A DNA stretch of 64,000 bases, taken from Dipteris shenzhenensis. Taxonomy: Eukaryota > Polypodiophyta > Polypodiopsida > Gleicheniales. Of the stretch, positions 49,362-61,400 are shown piece by piece (position 1 is the stretch's first letter; the number at the start of each line of letters is the position of its first letter). The stretch is from the NCBI GenBank assembly GCA_047967505.1, contig CM106538.1. The stretch is one strand, 5' to 3'. Below the pieces are notes generated by a model. It searched no databases. It worked only from the letters and a program-made list of their open reading frames with translations, and was not told where the DNA came from. Both the position numbers and the translations under genes were made by a program.

Positions 49362-50105
49362 GAGCATACTTTGCAAGTTCATGTTCCACGTATGCCTCCA
49401 TTTTACTAGTTTGTAAATATTTCTCCCAAGTAAAGGTATATAATTGTTGAGATTCTATGTTGGTGCACTTCATGGTTGTGAATTATGTAATTTGTAGGCT
49501 ACAGATACACAAAGATGGAAACACCTTCACAACAAGAGCCTAATTGTATGGGATGGCAATCATAGGTTGGTTGCATGGACACAAGCAATCTTGAGAAGTG
49601 AGCAATACTCCCCATTTTTGCATTGCCATTTTATTAACATTATGTTTGCTAATGTGATGCTTGTTTATTGCATAATGGGACAAAATTGTAGAGGTATTCG
49701 AGTACCGAGTGATTGTTTTCCACAAGGAAGAGTAGGTTGAGATATTAATATAACTAGAAAACCTAAACAGATGACTTTTTCACTTTTTGAGCTTGCATGG
49801 GTTTTATAGGGTAGTAATAGGTATTCTTGAGCTAAGACTCACAACCTTGCTAGTGGTGCATTGCATAGAATCACCCATGTGCACATGCCTTGAATTGTCG
49901 ACACAAAATTTTCCTTATGCAAAATTCCAATACTTGTACACATTGCTAGAGAAGCTCACAAATGAGGGGAGGAGATGGGCAGAGAGCATAAGATCCCAGG
50001 ATAACTCCAAGGGGAACTCCCAATGAGCATACTTTGCCAATCCATGTTCCAGGTATGCTTTCATTTTGCTAGTTTCTCAATATGATTCTATAGGTATGCA
50101 TTCCA

Positions 50106-50303
50106 TGTTGGAACTGTGGGGAGACATGAAGTGGATAAAGAACACAAGAGTGTAGTCCACACACAAATCTGCACTAAATAGTTCAACAATAGAAGTACAA
50201 GACTTGGGATATATATGAAACCCAAGTATAAAGTGAAAACCCTAGACTAGAATAACTTAGACCAAGTCTAGCCTACAATACCATACCATTGTATGTTCTA
50301 TCA
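50106..50303 (-). repeat. Copia-3 3' LTR (198 bp)
   Basis: Matches 56628-56825 with six substitutions. Confidence 0.95.
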
Positions 50304-50313
50304 AATCCCCCCT
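50304..50313 (-). other. Copia-3 polypurine tract
   Basis: AGGGGGGATT on the minus strand, directly before the 3' LTR. Confidence 0.85.
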
Positions 50314-50668
50314 CAATGGTATGGCTGAAGTACTTTGGGAACTCCTTAGAAGTACCTAGGGTATCTAAAGTACCATGGTTGCACAAATTCATCCAACATG
50401 ATATAGCAACCTATGGGAGTATTACAAGAAAAACAATGTCATTTTACAAGCCCCCTTGATATTGTTGTAATGTCTCTCATTCCCAAGCCTGTTCGATGAC
50501 ATACAAACACCTCTGCTGATAGGCTCTTAGTGAAGATATCTGCTACATTGTCCTCACATGGACAATAAATGAGGCTAATGATGCCATCTGCTATACAATC
50601 CTATATAAAGTGATAGTGATTTTCCACATGTTTCATGTGAGCATGAAAAATAGGATTGTTACCAATCT

Positions 50669-53600
50669 TTATGCAACTCTGACTGTCACACAAGATAGAG
50701 GTGATTGATCATCTTGTGAATGATGCAAGTCATAAAGTAGCTTCCTTAGCCATATGCATTCTGTAGTAGCTGCATTTGCTGCCTTATACTCCGCTTCACT
50801 AGAAGAAAGAGAGACCTTGGCCTGCTTCTTACTTAACCAACATATGCATGCGGAACCCAAAGAGAAACAATAGCTAGAAATGGATTTTTTATCATCAATG
50901 TCCCTTGACCAATCAGAATCTATGAAGCCACATAGATCAAGATCACAAGCATTGGTATAATGCATCCCAAGAGTAATAGTGCCATTCACATATCTGAGAA
51001 CACGCTTGGTGGGGGTGTGATTTTTTGGTGAGCTTTTTGTCATGAGCTTTTTTTCAATTTTCATGAATATTGCAAGCTTTTCATTCACCTGAGAGAGAGA
51101 GAGGGGGGGGGGGTTCATGGAGTGGGGTGGGTTGAAAGTTTGGGTTGTGGTTGCAGTTAAGAGGAGAGAGGGGGGGGAGGGGAGATAAAGGAAAGGGGGA
51201 GGGATGGGTGTATGGGTAAGGTGGCATGGAGAAGGGAGGGGAGGGGAGTTGGAACATATATTCAAAGAGGAGTGCAAGGAGGAGAGAGAGGATGAGGAAT
51301 GTGAAAGTTATGTTCATCTACTAAATGCAAAGGGGAAGGGAGAACATGTGGGAAATTTGTTCATTTTCAAAGTGTATAATTTGACAAGTTTGACCTCATA
51401 TTTGGATTCCTCGTCGAATTCCGGTCATTTTGAGTACCAACATGACCATATTCCGATAAAAAATTTAAAAATGGTGTTTTTGTCATGAATTCAGTTTTGG
51501 CCTTATTTGGGCCTATTTTGAATCTGCGCTAGCGCAGACTCAAAATAGGCCCAAAAAAGGCCAAAATGACAACAACACCATTTTTTCAATTTTTATCGGA
51601 ATATGGTCATGTTGGTACTCAAAATGACCGGAATTCAATGAGGAATCCAAATATGAGGTCAAAAGTTTCAAATTATACACTTTTAAAATGAACATATCTC
51701 CCATAGTTCCTCCCTTCTACTTTGAATATGGACATATCTTCCATAATTTTTTGCCTCCTACTGCCACTCACATCCGCCCCCCCTTGTGCATAGTATACAC
51801 TCTTCCACCCCTCCCACATGTTATGAAAATGAACATATCCTATATCCTCTCCTCCTCTTTCTAACCTCCCCATCTTTCTTATAACAAAAACACATATGGA
51901 TTTCTAAAAAAAGCTCGCAAAAAAAAAGGAAATGGTAAAAAAGCTCACATTAAAAAGCTCGCCAAAAGATTTTCCCCGCTTGGTGGCATTCCAATGAGTG
52001 ATAGTGGGACAATGCATAAACTAACTCAATGCTCCTATAGCATAAGCAATATCAAGCCTTGTGGAATGTAAATAGATAAGACTCCCCACCAACTGTCTAT
52101 ACAAAGTGCCATCAAACTTTTTAGCCTTATCATACTTAGATAGTTTGAGACCCTTCTCAAGAGGTGTAGCTACAGCCTTACTATTCTCCATGTGAAATCT
52201 CTATAATATACTCCTGGCATACTTAGTTTGGGACATGAAAATACCATCTTGAGTTTGCCAAAACTCAATGCCCAAACAATAGTGCAGTAAAACCAAGTCT
52301 GTCATATCAAATGACTGAGACAAAGCTGATTTTACTGATGCAATATTTCCCTCATCACTGCTAGTAAGCATGATATCATCCACATAAAGAATAAGAATGA
52401 TGATTTTTTATTTTTCTTGAAGCACATAGAGATTTGGCTCAGTATGAGTGCTAACAAAGCCCTGTGATAACAAGAACTGATGGATTTTATGGTACCAAGC
52501 CTGAGGTTCTTGTTTCAACCCATATAAAGCTTTGCAAAGCTTGCATACCTTTTGCTCCTATTCCTTAACCATAAAACCTTGGGGCTACTACACATAGACC
52601 TCTTCCTTTAGGTCTCCATTCAAGAAGACCGTCTTCACATCCATCTGATAAACAAGCCAACTTTAACTTGCAGCAAGAGAAATGACAGTCCGAATGGTTG
52701 TCATCTTGGCTACAGGAGCAAAAGTCTCCTCATAGTCAATTCCTTCCTCCTGACTATACCCCTTGGCAACTAAATGGGCTTTATGTTTCTCAACTATGCC
52801 ATCAGAATGATATTTCAACTTATAAATCCACTTGCCAACTACATTCTTCCCAATAGGGAGATCAACCAATTTCCAAGTGGCATTCTTTTCAATGGACTGA
52901 ATTTCAGATTTCATAGCATCTTCCCATAATGGGTGTCCCTGAGCATCCTCAAAACACTAAGGTCAGCTTCCATAACTGTGCTCATCAAGGCATAATTGAC
53001 CTGATTTTGTGCTTGCCTTGTACTAGACCTTGTTCTCCCCAACACAGGCTGATTTTGTGCATCCTGAATGGTAGCTCGAGCCCATCTAGGAAGGGGTTGA
53101 CTAGTTGCAGTAGGCTAAGACTGATCTGCAAATTTTACCCTCCTCCTTTCATAGACAATAGGCTGATTTTCATTGACTAATTTCTGAACTGAAATTTTAG
53201 AAGTGCTACCTTCATCAGTATGGGGAATTTTTCCAAATGTAGTGGAGGAAGAACTTGGTGTGTTAGACACATGTGATGGCATATCTTCTGACTCAAAATG
53301 AACAATATCCAAAGGTGTAGTGTCCTCAATGGGCATATGTAAATCATTAGGCATAAAGCAATCATTTTCATTGAAAGCAACATCTTTGCTTATGATAATT
53401 TTCCGTGTTTCAGGATTGTAAAGCCTATAGCCCTTGCTTTCAGTACTATAACCCACAAATATGCATTTGATTCCCTTATCATCAAGCTTGAATCTATGTT
53501 GATCTAGTACTAATGCATATGCCATTGATCCAAAAATTCTGAAGTGGCTAACCTTTGGCTTATATCCATAGAATGCCTCAAACGGAGTCCAATTCACCAA

Positions 53601-55700
53601 TGCTTTAGTTGGACACTTATTTTGGATGTATGTGGCTATAACTACAGCCTCACCCCAAAATACTTTAGGCATCTTTTTGTAGCTCAGCATGCATCTAGTG
53701 AGCTCCATGAGAGTCCTATTCTTTCTTTCCTCTTTCTTTCAGCAACATTATTTTGAGCTGGTGTGTAAGGGCATGTCTTCTGATGATGAATCCCATGATG
53801 AGCCAGATAATTCTTATAGGCATGAGACATGTACTGTCCTCCTCTATCTGTCCTGAGTGTTTTGATCTTGGCATTAGTCTGGTTCTCAACAAGTGCTTTG
53901 AACTCCTGAAACCAATGAAACACCTCAGATTTCTCTTTCATGAGAAAGATCCATGTAAATCTGGAGTAATCATCAATAAAAGACACATAATACTTGGCAC
54001 CACGATGTGATCGCACATTCACCTCACATACATCACTATGCACAAGTTGCAATATATGTGGCTTTGACTGATCCATCCTTTCTGAAAGGCAAATGGTGCA
54101 ACTTTCCCATAATACACCCTTCACAAAAAGAACTAGATGGTTGCTGCAATTTTGGCATCCCTTCAACCATTTGATTATTCTGCAAGTATGCCAATGCTCT
54201 ATGATGTGCATGACCAAATCTAGCATGCCATAAATCACATGAAGATGCATTAGATGTAGCCAAGGCATGCTACACATGGGGCTTAGCATCCAACTTATAA
54301 AGAACCTTATCATAAGTGCCAGTGGCAACCACTGCATATCCCTTTCTAGGATCTTTAATTGGGCATTGATCATCTTGAAACTCCACAAGCATGTACTGAT
54401 CATGAGCTATGGATGGAACTGAAATAAGATTCTTCTGCAAGTCTGGAACATACCAAACATCATGAATATACTTGACTTTGCCATTATCAAGCTTAATGGG
54501 AATATGTCCCACTCCTGTGATGTCTTGAGAAGCATATTGGCACAAGTAACTTCCCACCCATACACAGGTTTGATGCTATCAAACCACTCCTTATGAGGAG
54601 TCATATGCTATGAAGCACCGCTATCCAAATACCAATTCTCATTCACATTAAGTGAATAGGCATCATCATTATTGCTATGAGCAATAGCATGATCACAATC
54701 ACAATCCCCCCTGGAAGATATCTTAGAGAGTGTGGCTGCAAATACAAAATCCTGATCATCCTGAGCAACGTGTGCATGTGAGCCAAATGCATTGTTCTCA
54801 GTATGAGCCACAAAATTACTGTTTGAGTTGCCTTGCCTCTTCTTCTCATTTGCAATGCATTTCTGACATTCTACAATGTAATGGCTTGGCTTCTTGCAGT
54901 AATTGCATCTACCCTTTTTCACCTTACGATCTTTGCTTGATCTAGCATTATTGGTACTATTATTTGCCCCTTGTGGCTCGTTGTTTTTTGGCTTATATTT
55001 CTGAAATTTTCCCCTCTCCCCAGTGGCTAGAGCTTGCTCACTGCCATGAGAGCCACGAGAAAAATTATGAGCTCTTTCTTCTTCCTACAATAACAAACCA
55101 ACCAATTCTTCAAAAGAAATAGATGCAGCCCTGAGAGTGATGCTCAATGATGTAGCAAATGTACTATATGAAGGAGCAAGAGTATTAAGAGTGATAGAGA
55201 CCAATATCTTTTGTTCAATCTCCTCATCAACATTTGCAAGCTGATCTTGCAAATCTATAATTTTTGCTACATGCTCTGTGATGGTTTGACCATCAGTCAT
55301 TTTTTAGATTTTTAAGCTGATTGTTGAGTGCGATCACCCTGGCCATATTCTTAACATTATGTATACAGGACAACTTGTCCCAGGCATCCTTAGAAGAAGT
55401 ACAAGACTTAATAGTCTTCATGATGTGCCTCTTCACTGACAAGGAAATCAAAGAAAGTGCTTGAGCATTGTGATGGTCAAACTTCTTTTGCTCCTCAGAA
55501 AGAGGATGAGATGAGCTAGCAATAGAACCTTGACTACTAGGAGTACTAGGAGTAGTCACAGGCCTAATTGCATCTCCATTAACAATATCCCAAGGCCTTT
55601 TCCAACCAAAATATTCCTGAGCATAAAAGACCACAAGGCATAGTTTGATCCATCCAACTTATCCGCTTCAATCAGGGTGCCAAAATTCTTAGAAAGAGAC
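50669..55700 (-). pseudogene. Copia-3 gag-pol polyprotein, multiply interrupted
   Basis: Read on the minus strand. Gag spans about 55700-55085 (LDGSNYALWSF near the start). The CCHC knuckle CNYCKKPSHYIVEC is at 54907-54866 and the protease WYLDSGAS at about 54637. The integrase zinc region (HARFGH...CEGC) is at about 54225-54110, and the core with LVHSDV, RTDRGGQ and VAERK at about 54050-53700. RT spans 52914-52360 (YVDD at about 52389-52378) and RNase H 51010-50669 (DSDW, SSSEAEYKA). Stops fit Gln or Arg positions: TAG after DSGAS (54608), at 54270, 53115, 52591-52596 (two in a row), about 52575, 52201, about 52015 and 55085; TAA at about 52663 and 52410. Frameshifts lie near 53700, 52950 and 55300. 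Nucleotides 51013-51986 are foreign. Confidence 0.92.
51013..51986. mobile_element. 974-bp foldback/MITE inserted in Copia-3
   Basis: It interrupts Copia-3 between RNase H and RT with a 10-bp direct duplication cgcttggtgg (51003-51012 and 51977-51986), the length made by Mutator-like elements. The ends are imperfect inverted repeats (left ggtgagctttttgtcatgagc; right, reverse-complemented, ggcgagctttttaatgtgagc). The centre is a long hairpin: arms of about 170 bp (51355-51530 and 51531-51705) meet at tctgcgct|agcgcaga. No protein is encoded. Confidence 0.9.
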
Positions 55701-56613
55701 ACGATTGCACTTCATAAGTAACCTGAAAATAAAATGCAAATATAGATAGAAAATCTGCCCCAAAGGTGTTGTCACAATGCACAATTCCCTTCCGGAATCA
55801 CAAGGCAAAATGGGCAATAGTATTTGCTCTGTAAATATTCTCAACTTTCAACCCAACAAAGGCTTGATAAGCATGAACCAAAGGTATAAATTTTGAAGCA
55901 AATGTTTGCTTAAAAGGCATCCAATGATAGCATTCACTGTTAGCTGACCTTTGGCTCAATATGCATCCAATAACTTGCCCCCAATTTTGATTTTTGTCCG
56001 CTGCGTGTAAAATATCACAAGAAAAGTGATCTCCCAGTCCAAAATAGCTTCAAGATGACTCCAGAAAGAAGTCGACCAAATTTTGGGAGCTGAAACAGTT
56101 CAAAATCAGCAACAAAACTACCAGGAATGAGGTCACCTAGCCCACATGGTTTTCCTAGAGAAATGCGAGCTGAAAATAGGCTGAAAACTGATGAAAAACA
56201 TCAAGGAAATGCCAGATTTGAAGTTGTCCAGGCACAGGATGCTCCAAGAAGCAGTTTGAGCTGATGTAGGGGCTGGAAACTGACAAAATCAATAGCAAAA
56301 GTGCCCAGAATGAGGTTGCCCAGCCCAGATGTAGCTCCTGAAGATAGGAGACTAGAAAAAAGTGCTATAAATCAACAAATGGAGCTGGTTTTGAGGATGT
56401 CTGGTTGCAAAAGATCCCAAAAAACAGCAAGTTTATAGTCACCTAGGTCCAGTAGTGACCCTGGTGAAGGCGTCCAGCTACATGAGACCTCTAGAAAGCT
56501 GTTACGGGCAAAAACGAGCTAGCTGGATTGATTTATTCGCAACAGAAATGACTCTTCATGAGAGAACTCAAACCCAGGAGTGGTAGAAGCACGTGAAGCA
56601 ATGCGGGAGCCAA
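55701..56613 (-). other. Copia-3 untranslated leader
   Basis: Between the PBS and gag on the minus strand. It contains repeated phrases such as 'gaggtcacc(t/c)agccca' and 'gctgaaaa(c)t' but no conserved protein. Confidence 0.7.
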
Positions 56614-56625
56614 GCTCTGATACCA
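56614..56625 (-). other. Copia-3 primer-binding site
   Basis: Reverse complement TGGTATCAGAGC, two bases inside the 5' LTR. Confidence 0.93.
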
Positions 56626-56627
56626 AT

Positions 56628-56825
56628 TGTTGGAACTGTGGGGAGACACGAAGTGGATAAAGAACACGAGAGTGTAGTCCACACACAAAGCTCCACTGAA
56701 TAGTTCAACAATAGAAGTACAAGACTTGGGATATATATGAAACCAAAGTATAAAGTGAAAACCCTAGACTAGAATAACTTAGACCAAGTCTAGCCTACAA
56801 TACCATACCATTGTATGTTCTATCA
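56628..56825 (-). repeat. Copia-3 5' LTR (198 bp)
   Basis: TGTTGGAACTG...TTCTATCA; six differences from the other LTR. Confidence 0.95.
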
Positions 56826-56830
56826 TTCCA

Positions 56831-57189
56831 AAGGTGATGGAGTTCTCATCATACGAAAAATTCAACAAGACTTAAATGCAAGGGTGTAGGAGTTGTTTGT
56901 TGAGGTTAACCACATAGAGAGAGAATACAAAGCATACCAAGTGCATTTGAGGGATGTTGGAAAAGTTTTTATAAAATGGGTTACATGCTTGTGACCATTG
57001 CAAATCTTGCAAATGGAAAATCATTTTTGATATTCTATTTCAGTATAGCCAATGATAGTGGAGAAGTTATAGCTACTGATTCATGCCAATCTACTAGAGA
57101 AGAAGGTAAGCATGAAGAAGAAAAGGTTAGCTTTGGGTACACATATCTTTTGTAGAACACGTAAAACCTATTTCATATAACAAACTTAT
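56831..57189. other. Spacer following Copia-3, no gene recognised
   Basis: Ordinary AT-rich sequence continuing the pre-insertion flank. Confidence 0.5.
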
Positions 57190-57198
57190 ATGTATGTA

Positions 57199-57231
<33 letters not shown>

Positions 57232-57249
57232 GAATATTATTAAATATTT

Positions 57250-57324
<75 letters not shown>

Positions 57325-57340
57325 GCACATGCACACGCAC

Positions 57341-57371
<31 letters not shown>

Positions 57372-57422
57372 TGCACATGCACATGCACACGCACACGCAC
57401 ACGCACACGCACACGCACATGC
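57190..57422. repeat. Compound microsatellite: (TA)n, (CT)n, (CACGCA)n
   Basis: (TG/TA)n at 57190-57232, an unbroken (CT)n at about 57253-57321, then a cacacg/cacatg 6-bp repeat to 57420. Frames across it encode only dipeptide runs. Confidence 0.97.
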
Positions 57423-57429
57423 TGTTAGC

Positions 57430-58400
57430 CGAAAAAGAAATCAGGACAAGTGGCTAGATACTAAGCATGGTGATGCTCAAGGGACATAGAGGAAAGGAGA
57501 ACGAGAGGGCGAAACGTTATCATGGGGGGGGAAAAAGGATTAGAAGGGGAGGGAATGAAGAGGGAGACTATGGTACAAGGGGAAAGGGAGAGGGGGAAGA
57601 GAAGCATGTACATGATGGGAGGAAGAATGTAAAGATGGAGACATCAAGGGAAGAGGGCCATGCTTTATTTGAAAGGAAGGGAAGGGGGAATCAAAGTACT
57701 AGCTAGGTGGCTTTACAAGAATGAGCGTGTCTCATCAAGGAATAGCCCCCTCCTTTTATAGCCAAGAGAGGGGGTCTCTCCCAATAAATGCATCCTCCCA
57801 CATGCATGGTGTGTGTGGAAAAGTCTCCCATGTGGGCTAGGTGGTTATGCACTCTCAATTGTATGCGACAACCCTTTGCCTCATTTCTCCACATAAATCA
57901 AGCCCCATATCTCAAGTCTATGATACTCCCTTGGTCTCTCCCCAATTTTATAATACGTTCAAACCTCTAGGAGGACATTGGCACAAGGAATCTTGCCACC
58001 TCATCCTACTTTCCCCATTATTTAACTTGCATTCTTGGACCTTCTATATCTCCCCCACATGGGCCTATCCTACATGGAGGGAATAATCCAATATAATATC
58101 CATCTCCACCTATTTTATATTACTGCTCCCATAGACTTTGGGCCATATCTCACTAAATGCAGTCTAGGTGGAGGGGTGGCACATGGAGGAGCCATGCCAC
58201 CTTACATTTTATAATATTACTACCATGGATTATGTACATCATACCTTATGGGTCCTCTTACGTGGAAGGGTGGCACATGGTCATGCCCTACCACCTCAAC
58301 CCTAGGCCCTATGCACACCATATTTTATTATACTATTGCCACACATACAAACACACACTCATATTTATGCCTTTTTCCTTAGACAAATTTATCCATAACA
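57430..58400 (-). repeat. Ty3/gypsy 3' LTR (outer end approximate)
   Basis: On the minus strand, a G-rich polypurine tract (CCTGGGGGGGGAC) is followed by TGTTATGGATAAATTTG, giving the inner boundary at 58400. A minus-strand TATA box (TATAAAAGG, about 57752-57760) lies about 640 bp in, as expected for U3. The outer end is not certain, somewhere near 57420-57480. No second copy of this LTR is visible up to 64000. Confidence 0.65.
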
Positions 58401-58413
58401 GTCCCCCCCCAGG
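58401..58413 (-). other. Gypsy polypurine tract
   Basis: Run of eight G on the minus strand (gtcccccccc on plus) adjoining the LTR start. Confidence 0.8.
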
Positions 58414-61400
58414 CAGGGAATGCACAACATTTCCATGCCTGGGTCCATCACTCACAAAGAAGGGCTTGAGGTAATGCTTGTTGTTGATTACCTTCTTGCC
58501 ATATGGCTCATGCAGCTCCTGAACTTGTACAGACCCATTGCTACGTTCCTTGATGACTTTGTATGGACCGGTCCACAGTGGCAAAAAGTTCTTATCCATT
58601 TGATGGTCCAATCTGTTATCAAAGCATAGCACAACATCCCCCTCAGCAAAGCATCTTTCCCATCCCTTGCGAATCTTAGCATCCAAGCGGGCCTTTTGTC
58701 GATTCTTTTGGATCTCTGTTTGATGTAGAGCAAGGTGTCGAGTTTCATCTAACTTCTCAAGTTGTACCAATCTGGCTCTACATGTTCATCTTCTATCATC
58801 CTCTGTTCTTGTGCCAATCTCAAGGCCGAAATCTCTATCTCTAGTGGTAAAATTGCCTCAGTACCATACACCAACTCAAAAGGAGTGTGACCTATAGACA
58901 TTTTATGAGTGATGTTGTAAGCCCACATGGCTTCAGTGACCTTATGATCCCACTGGCTCGTGTTCCTGCGGCCATTTTTCCCATGGTTTTACAAAGGAGG
59001 CCATTGGTCCGCTCCGTTTGACCCATGGATGCTGGATAATAGATGCTAGAAGTGTGATGATCAATACCCATGCGATCCATGAGCAATTCCACTGCTTCAT
59101 TTAAGAATGGACTCCCATGATCAGATACTATTTCCATGGGTGTCCTAAACCTTGTGCAGATACGTTCAAATATGAAATTTGAAACTACCTTACCATTTGC
59201 AACGGGGAGGGCGATAGCTTCAGCCCACTTAGTGACATACTGAGTGGCTACCAAAAGATACTTCTTTTTGCGGGCAATCATGGGCAAGGGCCCGACAAAA
59301 TCTATTCCCCACTTCTGAAACGGATGGATGGACATCACTGGGTGATGTTGCCTAGGACGAAAGTCCTTCCTACCAAAGAATTGGCATGGTTCACAAGTTT
59401 TGCAATGCATAGTGACATCCTTGAACAAGGTCAACCAATAGTACCCAGCATGTAAAATCTTATTAGCTGTATAGTCACTGGCATAGTGGCCTCCACAAAA
59501 TCCATCATGATAATGCTTCAATACCTTAGGTACTTCATCTGCATCAATGGCCCGTCTTAGTACCCCATCCATGCCTTGACGGTACAACACGCCATCAAAG
59601 AGGGTGTAGCGCCTACTATCTCTACGGATCTTCTTTCTCTCATAGCTAGTACTTTCTGGAGGAAAGGAGAAAGCAGTTAGAAACCTATAGATACCACCAT
59701 ACCATGGATCCCCAACTTCTATGGCCACTACAAGGGGTATATCAAGGCACTCCTCTAAATCAATCAAGGCATTCTTCAAGTTGGAACAATCCCCTTTTAC
59801 AATTTTGAAAGAGAAATCATATTCTTGTAAAACTGCCAACCATTTGGCCAACCGGCCCATGGGGTTTGGTGATTAAAGAACCTGCTTTGCAAGACTAGTG
59901 CTAGTGAGTATAATGGAGGACTTTCCAACCACATAATGCCTAAATTTCTCAATGCAGAACACCAAAGACAAGGCATGCTTGTCAGCCTCTGAATAGCGTC
60001 GCTCAGTGTTGAACAATTGTCGAGAAGCAAATCGAACGGGATACATGAACCGATCCTCCCCTTACTGGAGAAGAATACCTGCCAGAGTGTGCTCACTAAA
60101 CCCAGGACCCAGGATTGATATAGAAAGTCTTTGACCAATCTAGATTGTGTAGAATGGGTTCTGAAGCTAGAGCATTCTTGATTTGTGCAAACCCATGATC
60201 ACAATCCTCATCCCAAGAGAAATCAACACCATCTTTTAATAGCATAGTCATGGGTTGTGTCAAAGAAGCATATTGATCAATGAAGCGACGATAGTGTCCT
60301 GCTAGATTGATAAAATGAGCATACTTGATATTTGGTTTTTGGTGGCGAGAGCTTGAGGATGGCTTCTACCTTCTCAGGGTTAGGCTTGACGCCCTCAGAT
60401 GAGACAATGTGTCCCAGTAACCTCCTTTGAGTGGCTCTAATGGTGCATTTCTCAGGGTTGAGACTGCCATTCGCATCATTGACCCTTTGGAAGGCCAGCC
60501 TAACCTTCATGACATGCTCCTTACGTGGCGAGAATATACAAAAATCATCTAAAAACACCTCCAAGAAATCCCCCAAATAAGGATCAAATACCATTTGCAT
60601 AAATCTCTAAAAGGTACCAAGAGCATTGGTGAGGTCAAATGGCATTACTTTGAATGCAAATGTCCCCCAGGGTGTGGCAAATGTGGTTTTGAGCACATCT
60701 TCTTCGGCAATTCTGATTTGATAAAACCCGGAGTAACCATCACAGAAAGTATACATCTCATGACCACTTACCTTCTCAAGAATGAGGTCTTGAAAGGGAA
60801 GAGGATGATGGTCCCTCTTGGTGGCTGCATTGAGTTTCTTATAGTCGATGCAGACCCGCCACTTGTTTTTCTTTGGGGTGACTACCACTAGTGAAACCCA
60901 TTCAGTATTGTGAACTGGAACAATAAACCCAGCTTCTACAAGTTTTTGCAACTCTGAGCAAATCATCGGTCTGTAAGGGCCCTAATATTTGATACTTCTG
61001 AGCCACAGGCTTCGCATCAGGCTTCAGCTCTATCTTGTGTTCTATGGTAGTCACATGGCGAAGGTGGCAGTAGCTAGTTGCGAAAAGGTCAGGGAAATCT
61101 TTGAACATTTCTAGGAACTCATCTCTCACTTGGAGTGAGGTCTGGGGAAATCATAGATTCAAGCTGTTGAGGACTAGCTGTTACCTTTTCTGTAGGTGGT
61201 GGGGTTGGAGACACCCCCATCATGTAAACTTCCTCCTCTGAGAATTCCTCCCCCCCGTCTGATTCTTCCATTGATTCGGACACCGAGGATGAGAGAGTGT
61301 CACTGTCTTGCTCCTCTTCTTCTTGTGGTCCCGTGGCACCTAGTTGCATCGGGATCTTCTCCTTAGAAGCACCAAAAGACATGTGTCCTGTCTTCCAATA

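Larger units (their letters stand above)
41556..50105. repeat. ~668-bp tandem duplication split by Copia-2, third partial copy hit by Copia-3
   Basis: Copy A runs 41556-42178 and resumes at 49362-49412 after the Copia-2 insertion. Copy B is 49413-50079. Both start taaatatttctcccaagtaaag, share 'gatacacaaag(a/g)tggaaacaccttcacaacaag' and end 'ccaatgagcatactttgc...ttttgctagtttc'. A third partial copy (gattctataggtatgc) starts at about 50080 and is interrupted at 50105 by Copia-3. A and B differ by scattered substitutions and small indels. Confidence 0.85.
50106..56825 (-). mobile_element. Copia-3: full-length, decayed Ty1/copia element on the minus strand
   Basis: 198-bp LTRs at both ends start TGTTGGAACTG and end TTCTATCA on the plus strand. 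They differ at six positions (about 3%). A perfect 5-bp TSD TTCCA lies at 50101-50105 and 56826-56830. PBS (gctctgatacca on plus, 56614-56625) and PPT (aatcccccct, 50304-50313) lie on the expected sides for minus orientation. Gag-pol is heavily interrupted and a 974-bp foldback element sits between RNase H and RT. Confidence 0.95.

Noticed and set aside
57127-57457. ORFs encoding Val-Cys, Leu-Ser or Thr-His runs
   Set aside because: Pure microsatellite translation.
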